Shown piece after piece: positions 18,601 through 27,571 of a DNA stretch of 64,000 bases. The translations under genes and the position numbers were made by a program. The stretch lies in the NCBI RefSeq assembly GCF_002900965.1, contig NZ_PJOM01000002.1:992001-1056000 (forward strand), written 5' to 3'. Numbering within the stretch: position 1 is the stretch's first letter; each line of letters begins with the position of its first letter. The stretch is from Pseudotabrizicola formosa. Its GTDB lineage: Bacteria > Pseudomonadota > Alphaproteobacteria > Rhodobacterales > Rhodobacteraceae. The notes under the pieces are model-generated. The model had not been told where the DNA came from and did no database searches. It saw only the letters and a program-made list of their open reading frames with translations.

Positions 18601-19317
18601 AAGATCATGGCTGAGCCCTTTCTGATTGGCGAGGCGATGACCGGCGGTTATGGTGGCGCGGATATCCTGCACGCCTGCACCATTGCGGTGGACCCGGGCC
18701 AGATTGCCGTGATCGTGGGCCCCAACGGGGCGGGCAAATCCACCGCGATGAAGGCGGTGTTCGGCATGCTCACCCTGCGCGCGGGGTCGGTCCGCCTGAA
18801 GGGCGAGGACATTACCGCGCTGACCCCGCAGGCGCGGGTGGCCAAGGGCATGGCCTTCGTGCCACAGACCTCGAACATCTTCACCTCGATGACGGTGGAG
18901 GAGAACCTGGAAATGGGGGCCTTCCTGCGCCGCGATGACATCCGTGCCACGATGGAGCAGGTCTATACCCTGTTCCCGATCCTGCGCGACAAGCGCCATC
19001 AGGCGGCCGGCGAACTTTCCGGCGGGCAGCGCCAGCAGGTGGCGGTGGGGCGCGCGCTGATGACGCAGCCAAGCGTGCTGATGCTGGACGAACCCACCGC
19101 CGGGGTCAGCCCCATCGTGATGGATGAGCTGTTTGACCGCATCATCGAAGTGGCGCGCACCGGCATCTCCATCCTGATGGTGGAACAGAACGCCCGTCAG
19201 GCGCTGGAGATTGCCGACAAAGGGTATGTTCTGGTGCAGGGTGCCAACCGCTTTACCGACACGGGACAGGCCCTGCTGGCCGACCCGGATGTGCGCAAAT
19301 CATTCCTCGGGGGCTGA
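18595..19317 (+). CDS. livF: ABC transporter ATP-binding protein, LivF type
   Basis: A 240-residue ATPase, the partner of LivG. Walker A VGPNGAGKST, signature LSGGQRQQVAVGRAL, Walker B VLMLDEPTAGVSP and the H-loop region VEQNARQALEIAD are all standard. The start is placed at ATG 18595; reading further upstream in frame gives translated repeat sequence that is not LivF-like. ATG 18607 is an alternative. The stop is 3 bp before the livH start. Confidence 0.92.
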   Translation: MSKIMAEPFLIGEAMTGGYGGADILHACTIAVDPGQIAVIVGPNGAGKSTAMKAVFGMLTLRAGSVRLKGEDITALTPQARVAKGMAFVPQTSNIFTSMTVEENLEMGAFLRRDDIRATMEQVYTLFPILRDKRHQAAGELSGGQRQQVAVGRALMTQPSVLMLDEPTAGVSPIVMDELFDRIIEVARTGISILMVEQNARQALEIADKGYVLVQGANRFTDTGQALLADPDVRKSFLGG

Positions 19318-19320
19318 GCC

Positions 19321-20331
19321 ATGGATATCCTCAACGCCCTTGTGGCCTTTCTCAACTTTGTCTTCATTCCCGGCGTGGCTTATGGCGCGCAGCTGGCGCT
19401 TGGTGCGCTGGGGGCGACGCTGATCTATTCGATCCTGCGGTTTTCCAACTTTGCCCATGGTGACACCATGGCTATCGGCACCGTGTTCGTGATCCTGCTG
19501 ACCTGGGGGATGCAAGGCGCAGGCGTCAGCTTTGGCCCGTTGCCGACCGCCCTGCTCGCCCTGCCCTTCGGCATCGCGCTGACCGCGATGCTGCTGCTGG
19601 CGACAGACCGCGTGGTCTACCGCTATTACCGCCGCGTCAAGGCGGCGCCGGTGATCCTTGTCATGGCCTCGCTGGGGGTGATGTTCATCCTGAACGGTGT
19701 GACCCGCTTCATCATCGGCACCAGCGACATCAGTTTCACTGATGGCGAACGCTTCATCCTGACCGCAGGCGATTTCCGCACATGGTCTGGTCTGGCCGAG
19801 GGGCTGGCGATCCGCACGACCCAGGGCGTGACCCTGGTGGTGGCCATCATCGCGGTGGCGGCCTTGTTCTGGTTCCTGCAGAAGACCCGGACCGGCAAGT
19901 CGATGCGGGCGTTTTCCGACAATGAGGATCTGGCGCTGCTGTCGGGCATCAACCCCGACCGGGTGGTGGCGGTGACCTGGATCGTGGCGGCCGCACTGGC
20001 CACCACGGCAGGCACGCTTTATGGTCTGGACAAGGGATTCAGCCCCTTCACCTATTTCCAGCTCTTGCTGCCGATCTTTGCTGCGGCCATCGTCGGCGGC
20101 CTTGGCAGCCCGATCGGCGCGATTGCGGGTGGCTTTGTCATCGCCTTTTCCGAGGTGATGGTGACCTATGCCTGGAAGAAGGTAGTGACCTATCTTGTAC
20201 CGGAAGAGATGGCCCCCAGCGGGCTGTTGCAGCTGATGTCCACCGATTACAAATTCGCCGTCAGCTTCGTGATCCTGATCATCGTGCTTCTGGTGATGCC
20301 CACCGGTCTGTTCAAGGGAAAATCGATATGA
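19321..20331 (+). CDS. livH: Branched-chain amino acid-type ABC permease, LivH type
   Basis: A 336-residue inner-membrane permease with about eight or nine hydrophobic helices. The family blocks GALGATLIYSILRFSNFAHG, VILVMASLGVMFILNG, and GLGSPIGAIAGGFVIAF are present, as is the coupling segment FSDNEDLALLSGIN. It forms the channel with LivM. It starts 3 bp after livF stops and overlaps livM by 4 bp. Confidence 0.92.
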   Translation: MDILNALVAFLNFVFIPGVAYGAQLALGALGATLIYSILRFSNFAHGDTMAIGTVFVILLTWGMQGAGVSFGPLPTALLALPFGIALTAMLLLATDRVVYRYYRRVKAAPVILVMASLGVMFILNGVTRFIIGTSDISFTDGERFILTAGDFRTWSGLAEGLAIRTTQGVTLVVAIIAVAALFWFLQKTRTGKSMRAFSDNEDLALLSGINPDRVVAVTWIVAAALATTAGTLYGLDKGFSPFTYFQLLLPIFAAAIVGGLGSPIGAIAGGFVIAFSEVMVTYAWKKVVTYLVPEEMAPSGLLQLMSTDYKFAVSFVILIIVLLVMPTGLFKGKSI

Positions 20332-21662
20332 GCGGCGCACAGATGACCTCACAGGCCACAAGCACCGGCCCCGGGCGCGGGCTGCTTCTGGCTGCTTTTG
20401 TGGCGGCGCTCTTCATTGCGACCGGGCTGTTCCAAAGCTGGACATTGGCGCTGTTGATCGTGAACATGGCGCTGATCTCCTCCATCATGGCGCTGGGGGT
20501 GAACATCCAATGGGGCTATGCCGGGCTGTTTTCGGTTGGCACCATGGGGTTTGTGGCGCTTGGCGGCTTGTCGGTGGTGCTGATCTCTTCGGCGCCTGCG
20601 CCCGGCGGCTGGGCGGCGGGCGGCGCGGGTATCGTGCTGGGTCTGGCAATGGGGGCGGCCACCATCGCCGCGGCCGTCATGGCGGCCAGCAAGATGGGCC
20701 CGGGGCGCAGGCGCACCGTGGTGGTGGCTGCCATCCTGATCATCGGTTTTTTCCTGTTCCGCGCCGTGTTTGACCCCGCGGTGCAGGCGGTCGAGGCGAA
20801 CAACCCCGCCACCGATGGCAACCTTGGCGGTCTGGGCCTGCCGGTGCTGCTGGCCTGGCCGGTAGGGGGCCTGCTGGCCGCCGCCGCCGCCTGGGCCATT
20901 GGCAAGGCCGCACTTGGCCTGCGCTCGGATTATCTGGCCATCGCCACGCTGGGCATTGCCGAGATCATCCTGGCGGTGTTGAAAAACGAAGACTGGATGG
21001 CGCGGGGCGTGAAGAACGTCATCTCGCTGCCCCGCCCGGTGCCCTATGAGGTGGATCTGCAACGCAGCCAAGGCTTTGTTGACTGGGCGCTGAGCTGGGG
21101 GTTTGACCCGGTCACCGCTTCCTCCATCGTGGTGCGGCTGATGTATACCGGGTTGTTTGCCGTGGTGCTGCTGGCGCTGATAGCCCTGTCACAGGCGGCG
21201 CTGCACAGCCCCTGGGGCCGGATGATGCGCGCCATCCGCGACAATGAAGTGTCGGCCGAAGCGATGGGCAAGGATGTGACGCGCCGCCACCTGCAGGTCT
21301 TTATCCTGGGCAGCGCTGTCATCGGCATTGCGGGCGCGATGATGACCACGCTCGACGGGCAGCTGACCCCCGGCTCTTACTCACCGCTGCGCTTTACCTT
21401 TCTGGTCTGGGTGATGGTGATTGTGGGTGGGTCGGGCAACAACTGGGGCTCGGTGCTGGGCGGCTTCCTGATCTGGTGGCTTTGGGTGATGGTGGAACCG
21501 ATCGGCAACTGGCTGATGGTGGTGATCACCTCTGGCATGGCCGATGGCTGGCTCAAAGCCCATCTGATCAACTCCGCGGCGCATATGCGCCTGCTGACCA
21601 TGGGGGTGATCCTGCTTCTGGTGCTGCGCTTTGCGCCCAAGGGGCTGTTGCCGGAGAGATAG
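20328..21662 (+). CDS. livM: Branched-chain amino acid-type ABC permease, LivM type
   Basis: A 444-residue inner-membrane permease, longer than the 320-420 residues common in the family because of an extra hydrophobic pair around residues 90-150. Conserved parts include IQWGYAGLFSVGTMGFVALG, the coupling helix AIRDNEVSAEAMGKDVTRRH, and GGSGNNWGSVLGGFLIWWLW. The C-terminus LRFAPKGLLPER is typical. It is the last gene of the importer operon; its ATG overlaps the livH stop. Confidence 0.9.
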   Translation: MSGAQMTSQATSTGPGRGLLLAAFVAALFIATGLFQSWTLALLIVNMALISSIMALGVNIQWGYAGLFSVGTMGFVALGGLSVVLISSAPAPGGWAAGGAGIVLGLAMGAATIAAAVMAASKMGPGRRRTVVVAAILIIGFFLFRAVFDPAVQAVEANNPATDGNLGGLGLPVLLAWPVGGLLAAAAAWAIGKAALGLRSDYLAIATLGIAEIILAVLKNEDWMARGVKNVISLPRPVPYEVDLQRSQGFVDWALSWGFDPVTASSIVVRLMYTGLFAVVLLALIALSQAALHSPWGRMMRAIRDNEVSAEAMGKDVTRRHLQVFILGSAVIGIAGAMMTTLDGQLTPGSYSPLRFTFLVWVMVIVGGSGNNWGSVLGGFLIWWLWVMVEPIGNWLMVVITSGMADGWLKAHLINSAAHMRLLTMGVILLLVLRFAPKGLLPER

Positions 21663-21708
21663 GCGCGACGCCCTGCCTGAACCCGCAGCCGCCTTGGTGG
21701 TCTTAGGC

Positions 21709-21767
21709 GGGCGTATGTTTCACAGAGGCAAGTCCCTGTCGGGGTTGCGCCTTTCTGAAACACGCCC
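21709..21767 (+). ncRNA. Long imperfect hairpin between livM and the FAD/GcvT fusion gene
   Basis: GGGCG-TA-TGTTTCA (21709-21722) pairs with TGAAACA-CGCCC (21756-21767), with an inner AGGC/GCCT helix across a 3x3 internal loop. It lies in the 255-bp gap after livM. It lacks a T-run, so it may be a 3' end structure of the liv transcript, a leader RNA of the next gene, or a protein-binding dyad. No known riboswitch class is recognised. Confidence 0.45.
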
Positions 21768-21834
21768 CCCTGGGGCAATCACAGCTGTGCTGCAAGCGCG
21801 CAGACGCGCGAGCACCTCTGCCCGCACCAGCCAT

Positions 21835-21855
21835 CCGCGACATTTCCTGTCGCGG
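21835..21855. promoter_or_regulatory. Perfect 8-bp inverted repeat upstream of the FAD/GcvT fusion gene
   Basis: CCGCGACA (21835-21842), a 5-bp spacer, then TGTCGCGG (21848-21855), 63 bp before the start codon. The size and position fit an operator for a dimeric regulator. The nearby GlxA-type AraC protein is one candidate; this is inference from context only. Confidence 0.5.
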
Positions 21856-21917
21856 TCTGACATGCCAGCCGGGTCCGGCCCCGCCACTCTGGCGGGCAAA
21901 GGCAACGGAGGACCCAG

Positions 21918-24338
21918 ATGAAAACCCATACCCGCGTGGTGGTGATCGGCGGCGGCGTCGTCGGCTGTTCGGTCCTGTATCACCTGACCAAGCTGGGCTG
22001 GTCCGATGTGACGCTGATCGAACGGTCCGAGCTGACATCCGGCAGCACCTGGCACGCGGCGGGGGGGTTCCATACGCTCAACGGCGATACCAACATGGCG
22101 GCGCTGCAGGGCTATACCATCCGGCTCTACAAGGAGCTGGAGCAGATCACCGGCATGTCCTGCGGGTTGCATCATGTGGGCGGCATCACGCTGGCCGATA
22201 ACGAAGCGCGGTTTGAACAGCTCAAGGCCGAACGCGCCAAGCACCGCTACATGGGGCTGGACACCGAAATCCTGGGGCCAGAGGAGATCCACAAGCTGAC
22301 CGATGGCATGGTCAACCTCGAAGGCATCCTCGGCGCGCTGTATGATCCGCTGGACGGCCATCTGGACCCGTCGGGCACCACCCATGCCTATGCCAAGGCC
22401 GCCCGCATGGGCGGGGCCGAAATCATCCTGCACAACCGGGTGCTGGAGACGAACCCCACCCGCGACGGCTGGGAAGTGGTCACCGAAAAAGGCACCATCA
22501 CTTGCGAGCATCTGGTCAATGCCGGTGGCCTCTGGGCGCGGGAAATCGGCGCGATGGCCGGCGTCTATCTGCCGCTCTTGCCGATGGCGCATCAGTATCT
22601 GGTGACCGATGACATTCCCGAAATCATGGAGATCCTGAAATCAGGCCGCGAATTCCCGCATGTGATGGACCCGGGCGGCGAATCCTATCTGCGGCAGGAA
22701 GGCCGGGGGCTGTGCATCGGGTTTTATGAAAAGCCCTGCGAGCCCTGGGCGGTAGACGGCACCCCATGGGACTTTGGCCATGAGTTGCTGAACGAACAGT
22801 TCGACAAGATCGAAGACTCGGTGACCTTCGCCTACCGCCGTTTTCCGGTGCTCGAACGTTCTGGCGTCAAGCGCGTGATCCATGGCCCCTTTACCTTTGC
22901 GCCCGACGGCAACCCGCTGATCGGCCCGGTGCCGGGCTTGCGCAACTACTGGTCGGCCTGCGCGGTCATGGCCGGGTTCAGCCAGGGCGGCGGCATGGGT
23001 CTGGCCCTGGCGCAATGGATGATCGAGGGTGAGGTCGAACGCGACCCGCGCGGTTTTGACGTCGCGCGCTTTGGCACCTGGACCAGCCCCGGCTACACCG
23101 TGCCCAAGGTGATCGAAAACTACCAGATGCGCTTCAACGTGTCGTACCCCAATGAGGAACGCCCCGCAGCAAGGCCCTTCCGCACCACGCCGATGTACCC
23201 GGTCTTTGACCAGATGAATGCGGTCTGGGGCCAGCAATATGGGCTGGAGGTGGTGAATTACCACGCCCTGCCCGACGAGCCGCGCCATGAAGTGCCCAGC
23301 TTCAAACGCTCCAACGCCTGGGAGGCAACGCGCCAGGAGGTCATGGCCGTCCGCACGGGCGTCGGCATCAATGAATTGCAGAACTTTGGCAAATACCGGG
23401 TCACCGGCGCGAATGCCCGCGACTGGCTTGACCGCATCATGGCGGGCCGCATCCCCAAACCGGGGCGGCTGTCACTGACGCCGATGCTGGCCCATTCCGG
23501 CAAGATCATCGGCGATTTCACCGTCACCTGCCTGTCGGACACCGAGTTCCAGCTGACCGCCAGCTATGGCGCGCAAGGCTGGCACAGCCGCTGGTTCGAC
23601 CAGAACGCCGAACCGGGCGTCACGGTCGAGAACATCTCCGACAGCCGGTCCGGCTTCCAGATCGCGGGGCCGAACGCCCGCACGCTTTTGTCCCGCGTCA
23701 CCCGCGCCGATGTCTCGGCAGAGGCGTTCCGGTTCATGGACGCAAAACGCCTGACCATCGGCATGGCCAATTGTCTGGTGCAGCGCGTCAGCTATACCGC
23801 CGATCTGGGCTATGAGATCTACACCGACCAGATGTCGGTCCGCCACCTGTGGGATGTTCTGAATGACCATGGGGCAGACCTTGGCCTGCGCCCGTTCGGG
23901 ATGCGCGCCATGATGAGCCTGCGGCTTGACAAATGGTTCGGCTCCTGGGGGCGCGAATTCAGCCCCGATTACACACCGGCAGAGACCGGCCTTGACCGCT
24001 TCATCCAGTGGAACAAACCCTCCGCTTGGATCGGCAAGGCTGCTGCGATGTCAGAGAAAGCCAGTGGCCCCAAACGCCGGCTTACCCAGTTCATCGTTGA
24101 CGCCACCGATGCCGATGTGGTGGCATGGGAACCGATCTGGCTGGATGGCACCGTGCAGGGCTATTGTACCTCGGGGGGCTACAGCCATACCACCGGCCAG
24201 TCGGTCGCCATGGGCTTTTTGCCCGAAGGCAGCATCACCGATGGCCTGGCGGTGGAAATCGAAATCCTCGGCCACCGCCGCCCGGCCCGTGTGACGCTTG
24301 CACCGCTGTGGGACGACGGCGGGCGCATGCGCGCCTGA
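21918..24338 (+). CDS. FAD-dependent oxidoreductase fused to GcvT domain (dimethylglycine/sarcosine dehydrogenase-like)
   Basis: An 806-residue fusion. The N-terminal half is a DAO-type flavoprotein with the dinucleotide motif VVVIGGGVVGCSVLYHL at residues 7-23 and GGLWAREIG. An FAO_M-like linker (about 375-430) follows, then an aminomethyltransferase (GcvT) half from about residue 435 to the end with tetrahydrofolate-fold motifs (DLGYEIYTDQ, GMRAMMSLRLDKWFGSWGRE). This architecture demethylates dimethylglycine, sarcosine or related N-methyl amines and hands the one-carbon unit to folate. The substrate is not determined. It follows an ABC importer and shares the neighbourhood with a GlxA-type regulator, which suggests uptake plus catabolism of one compound. 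Confidence 0.87.
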   Translation: MKTHTRVVVIGGGVVGCSVLYHLTKLGWSDVTLIERSELTSGSTWHAAGGFHTLNGDTNMAALQGYTIRLYKELEQITGMSCGLHHVGGITLADNEARFEQLKAERAKHRYMGLDTEILGPEEIHKLTDGMVNLEGILGALYDPLDGHLDPSGTTHAYAKAARMGGAEIILHNRVLETNPTRDGWEVVTEKGTITCEHLVNAGGLWAREIGAMAGVYLPLLPMAHQYLVTDDIPEIMEILKSGREFPHVMDPGGESYLRQEGRGLCIGFYEKPCEPWAVDGTPWDFGHELLNEQFDKIEDSVTFAYRRFPVLERSGVKRVIHGPFTFAPDGNPLIGPVPGLRNYWSACAVMAGFSQGGGMGLALAQWMIEGEVERDPRGFDVARFGTWTSPGYTVPKVIENYQMRFNVSYPNEERPAARPFRTTPMYPVFDQMNAVWGQQYGLEVVNYHALPDEPRHEVPSFKRSNAWEATRQEVMAVRTGVGINELQNFGKYRVTGANARDWLDRIMAGRIPKPGRLSLTPMLAHSGKIIGDFTVTCLSDTEFQLTASYGAQGWHSRWFDQNAEPGVTVENISDSRSGFQIAGPNARTLLSRVTRADVSAEAFRFMDAKRLTIGMANCLVQRVSYTADLGYEIYTDQMSVRHLWDVLNDHGADLGLRPFGMRAMMSLRLDKWFGSWGREFSPDYTPAETGLDRFIQWNKPSAWIGKAAAMSEKASGPKRRLTQFIVDATDADVVAWEPIWLDGTVQGYCTSGGYSHTTGQSVAMGFLPEGSITDGLAVEIEILGHRRPARVTLAPLWDDGGRMRA

Positions 24339-24421
24339 CCCCGCTGTGGCGTGAAATATCGAGGAGGCCGCCCCCCTTGCCACATCAGGCGCAGCCCGGC
24401 TTGCGTCGCAGCGGAGCATCC

Positions 24422-25027
24422 ATGCCAATCTCCACGCCCGACCTGCAGATCCTGATCCTTGCCGCCGGGGCATCGCGCCGGATGCGGGGGACGGACAAGC
24501 TGTTGCAACCAGTGGCAGGTCAGCCGCTCTTGCGCCACATCGCTGGTCAGGCGCTTGCCACTGGTCTGGCCGTCACCGTCACCCTTCCCCCTGACCGCCC
24601 CGCCCGCGCTGCAGCGCTGAGCGGCCTGCCGATCCGGCACATCCCTGTCGCCGATGCGCAAGACGGCCTGGCCCAAAGCCTGCGCGCCGGGCTGGCCAGC
24701 CTGCCGCCGCAGCAAGCGGTGATGGTCCTGCTGGCCGACCTGCCCGAGATCACGACCGCAGACCTGATGCAGATGGCCCGCGCTTATGCCGATGCGCCGG
24801 ATCAGATCCTGCGCGCCACCGATGCCAGCGGCCAGCCCGGCCATCCGGTGATCTTTCCCGCCTCTCTTCGGGCCGAGCTGATGCAGCTGTCGGGCGATGA
24901 CGGCGCGCGCGCCCTGCTGCGCCGCCATGCCGGCCTGCTGCGCCTGATCGCCCTGCCCGACCGGCACGCCACCACCGACCTTGATACGCCCGAAGACTGG
25001 GCCACCTGGCGGTCAGGCCGCGAGTAG
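24422..25027 (+). CDS. MobA-like nucleotidyltransferase (molybdenum cofactor cytidylyltransferase type)
   Basis: A 201-residue NTP-transferase with the nucleotide-binding motif ILILAAGASRRMRGTDKLL near residues 10-28 and a metal-binding DLPEITTADL. This fits the MocA/MobA-like group that attaches CMP or GMP to molybdopterin, or the related sugar nucleotidyltransferases. HATTDLDTPEDW near the C-terminus is a MocA-like ending. No molybdoenzyme gene is in the window. The final 15 bp overlap the end of the convergent RTX-Hint gene. Confidence 0.78.
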   Translation: MPISTPDLQILILAAGASRRMRGTDKLLQPVAGQPLLRHIAGQALATGLAVTVTLPPDRPARAAALSGLPIRHIPVADAQDGLAQSLRAGLASLPPQQAVMVLLADLPEITTADLMQMARAYADAPDQILRATDASGQPGHPVIFPASLRAELMQLSGDDGARALLRRHAGLLRLIALPDRHATTDLDTPEDWATWRSGRE

Positions 25028-27358
25028 AACCCGTGCTTCATGCGCGCGCAGCGTGGCCCGTGCCGCCGGATAGGCCTGTGTCCCTTCGGCCAGTTCCGGG
25101 AACAGGGCCAGCATCTCGTCCCGCTGGCCCTGGTCCATCGACCGCAGCGTGGCGATGCCAGGCTGAAAGCTTTCGGTCCAGGCTCCGTCGGCCTGGATGA
25201 TTTCGTGCTGGCTGCACATCACATGAAGATAGCTCACACGCCGCACGGCGATCCGGGCAATGCCCGGCAGGCCAATCAGGTTGATCGCCGCCACCAGCAC
25301 CTCGGACTCTCCGAACAGCAGTTCGGCCCGCACGCCTTCCATCAGCATGCGATGCTGCGGTGACACCACCATGTCGCGCCGGGGCAAGCCGCCGCCAAGC
25401 GCGCCGGCTGCGATCCGCACCGGGGCCAACGCCGGATTTCCCAGAAGATCCGCCGCGCCAAGATCGCGCCGTCCGACCCAGACGATGTCCTGAAACCCGG
25501 AGTCGCGGGTCAGAAGCCGGTCACCGGGCTGCAGAGCCTCGACGCGGCGCAACCCCAGCGGCGTGGTAATCAGGGTTCCGGGTGTGAAACAGGGCACCAC
25601 ATTTTCAATGCCCGAAAAGAACAGAGTGCCAGAAACCTTGCCATCGGAGTCAAGGAATTCGACCCTGCCATTCTGACCGTTGGCCGCATCGAATACGATG
25701 TTTGTCGCATTCTTGCCCCAGGACGACAGATCCAGCGTGTCATAGTTGTCGCCGCCATCGCCGCCAAAGATCGTGTCGCCCGGGCCGCCAAAGAACAGAT
25801 CGCGCCCGTCGCCGCCATCAAGCAGGTCGGCCCCGTCGCCGCCATCAAGCGTGTCATTGCCCGCGCCGCCATAGAGGCTGTCGTCGCCTGCCCCGCCATA
25901 GATCCGGTCGTCATCGCCCTCGCCCCAGAGCAGATCATTGCCGCCGTCGCCATAGATGGTATCTGTGCCGCCCCCGGCCCAGATCGTGTCATTGCCGTCG
26001 CCGCCAGACAGCAGGTTGTCGCCCGACAATTGCCCGCCACTGACATCGTCGATCGTGTCATCGCCTGCGCCGCCAAAGACGGTGTCATTGCCCGCGCCGA
26101 ACAGGATGGTGTCATTGCCGTCCCCGCCGAAAAGCAGGTCATCGCCGGCACCGCCCTCCAGCGTGTCATTGCCGGCGTCGCCGTAAAGGGTGTCGGCGCC
26201 AGTGCCGCCCCTGAGCGAGTCATCGCCGTCGCCACCATACAGCAGGTCGTCATCGCCGGTGCCAAGATAGCCGGTATCCAACCGGGCCGCATAAAGCCCG
26301 GTGTCGGCAGTGTTCACCGAGGTCAGCTGAATCGCGGTGATCGGCCCGCTGGTCAACAGGGCCGAGTCGTCGTTGATCTCGAACTCGGGGGCCAGAAACA
26401 CCCGGCCATCGGTAAGCTGGATCACAACGGCGGTGATCTGACCGCTGCTGCCATCGGCAAAGGTGACGGTCGCGTTATAGACTTGGGTGGAATCCAGATA
26501 GGCCTGCACGCCATCGATCAGGAAATGCTCGGTATTGCCCGCGGCATTGGCATCATTGTCGGCCAGAATGCCGTCGCCGTTCAGATCGACGGCGGTGGCG
26601 CGCACGATCGCCCCGGACAAAGGCGTGGCGGCGCTGCCGAAGGTGGTCAGCAGGTTTGCGGCATTTTCCGAACTGCCGTTGGCTTCATCCGGATCGATAT
26701 CCGCAACGGTGCCAAGGGAAATCAGGTTGTAGGTCAAGGAGGGCGCGTTGCTGGCGTAATGCGCGCCCGAGTCATTGCCACCGATGAGGGTGTCATTGCC
26801 CGCACCGCCAAACACCGTGTCCTTGCCTGCGCCTGCGTCGATCAGGTCATCACCTGCACCGCCCTCGATCAGATTGGCCTCATTGCTGCCAGTGATCGTG
26901 TCGTTGAACCCGGTGCCGATGACATTTTCGAGGGAGCTCAGGCTGTCGGTGCCGGAAGAGGTGCCGGTTGCGGTTCCGGTGTTGAGGTTCACGGCCACCG
27001 CAGCGGTTTCGGACGCATAGGTGACGGTGTCAGTGCCGCCGCCCCCGATCAGGGTGTCATCCCCTGCACCGCCATCGAGCAGGTCATCGCCCGCGCCGCC
27101 CTCCAGGCTGTCGGCCCCGCTGCCGCCGAACAGCGAGTCGTTGCCCGCGCCGCCGAACAGACGGTCTGCCCCCGCCTCGCCCAGCAGACTGTCGTCGCCG
27201 TCCTGGCCGTTGAGCGTATCATTGCCCGTGCCGCCAAAGACGGTGTCATTGCCGCCCCCGGCATTGACCACATCATTGCCGCCAAATCCGCTGATCGTGT
27301 CGGCATCACTGCTGCCATTCAGCGTGTTGTTGCCACCCGTCCCGGTGATGTTGGCCAT
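25013..27358 (-). CDS. RTX calcium-binding repeat protein with C-terminal Hint domain (paralogue 1)
   Basis: A 781-residue acidic protein. Glycine-rich nonapeptide repeats of the GGxGxDxL type fill residues 1-210, a non-repeat insert covers about 215-370 (with LLTTFGSAATPLSGAI), and a second repeat block runs to about 530. The C-terminal 190 residues are a Hint_2 domain beginning CFTPGTLITTPLGLRRVEAL and containing VVSPQHRMLM and a late SYLHVMCSQHEII block. RTX repeats bind calcium outside the cell after type I secretion; Hint domains can self-cleave. No secretion ABC/MFP genes are nearby. It is a paralogue of the upstream gene and probably arose by duplication. Confidence 0.87.
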   Translation of the reverse strand: MANITGTGGNNTLNGSSDADTISGFGGNDVVNAGGGNDTVFGGTGNDTLNGQDGDDSLLGEAGADRLFGGAGNDSLFGGSGADSLEGGAGDDLLDGGAGDDTLIGGGGTDTVTYASETAAVAVNLNTGTATGTSSGTDSLSSLENVIGTGFNDTITGSNEANLIEGGAGDDLIDAGAGKDTVFGGAGNDTLIGGNDSGAHYASNAPSLTYNLISLGTVADIDPDEANGSSENAANLLTTFGSAATPLSGAIVRATAVDLNGDGILADNDANAAGNTEHFLIDGVQAYLDSTQVYNATVTFADGSSGQITAVVIQLTDGRVFLAPEFEINDDSALLTSGPITAIQLTSVNTADTGLYAARLDTGYLGTGDDDLLYGGDGDDSLRGGTGADTLYGDAGNDTLEGGAGDDLLFGGDGNDTILFGAGNDTVFGGAGDDTIDDVSGGQLSGDNLLSGGDGNDTIWAGGGTDTIYGDGGNDLLWGEGDDDRIYGGAGDDSLYGGAGNDTLDGGDGADLLDGGDGRDLFFGGPGDTIFGGDGGDNYDTLDLSSWGKNATNIVFDAANGQNGRVEFLDSDGKVSGTLFFSGIENVVPCFTPGTLITTPLGLRRVEALQPGDRLLTRDSGFQDIVWVGRRDLGAADLLGNPALAPVRIAAGALGGGLPRRDMVVSPQHRMLMEGVRAELLFGESEVLVAAINLIGLPGIARIAVRRVSYLHVMCSQHEIIQADGAWTESFQPGIATLRSMDQGQRDEMLALFPELAEGTQAYPAARATLRAHEARVLLAA

Positions 27359-27364
27359 TCGGGC

Positions 27365-27397
27365 GTATCCACTTAATTTTACTCAATTTGTGGATAC
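27365..27397 (-). promoter_or_regulatory. Leader hairpin directly 5' of RTX-Hint gene 1
   Basis: Perfect 8-bp arms GTATCCAC and GTGGATAC with a 17-nt AT-rich loop; the 3' arm ends six bases before the ATG at 27358. The only plausible Shine-Dalgarno sequence (AAGTGGA) falls in the stem, so the hairpin could control translation. A DNA operator is the alternative. The 213-bp spacer also holds a TTTGGC/GCCAAA dyad at 27417-27436. Confidence 0.55.
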
Positions 27398-27571
27398 AGG
27401 TGGAAGGCGGCGCGACTTTGGCAAAACATGGCCAAAAGGTGGCTGAGGCCAGGTTTGTTGCGGCCAACGACACAATCAGGATCAACCGCTGCGCCAATGT
27501 AAAAGGAGCCGAGTCAGAGCCCTATTGCCGGTCGGACCCTGTGGTGAGGACGCGTGCTTTACAGCGCCGTG

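Noticed and set aside
26030-27376. A 448-codon plus-strand frame opposite the RTX repeats
   Set aside because: Its Val/Ile/Ala-rich repeats mirror the RTX nonapeptide codons on the other strand; no independent signal.
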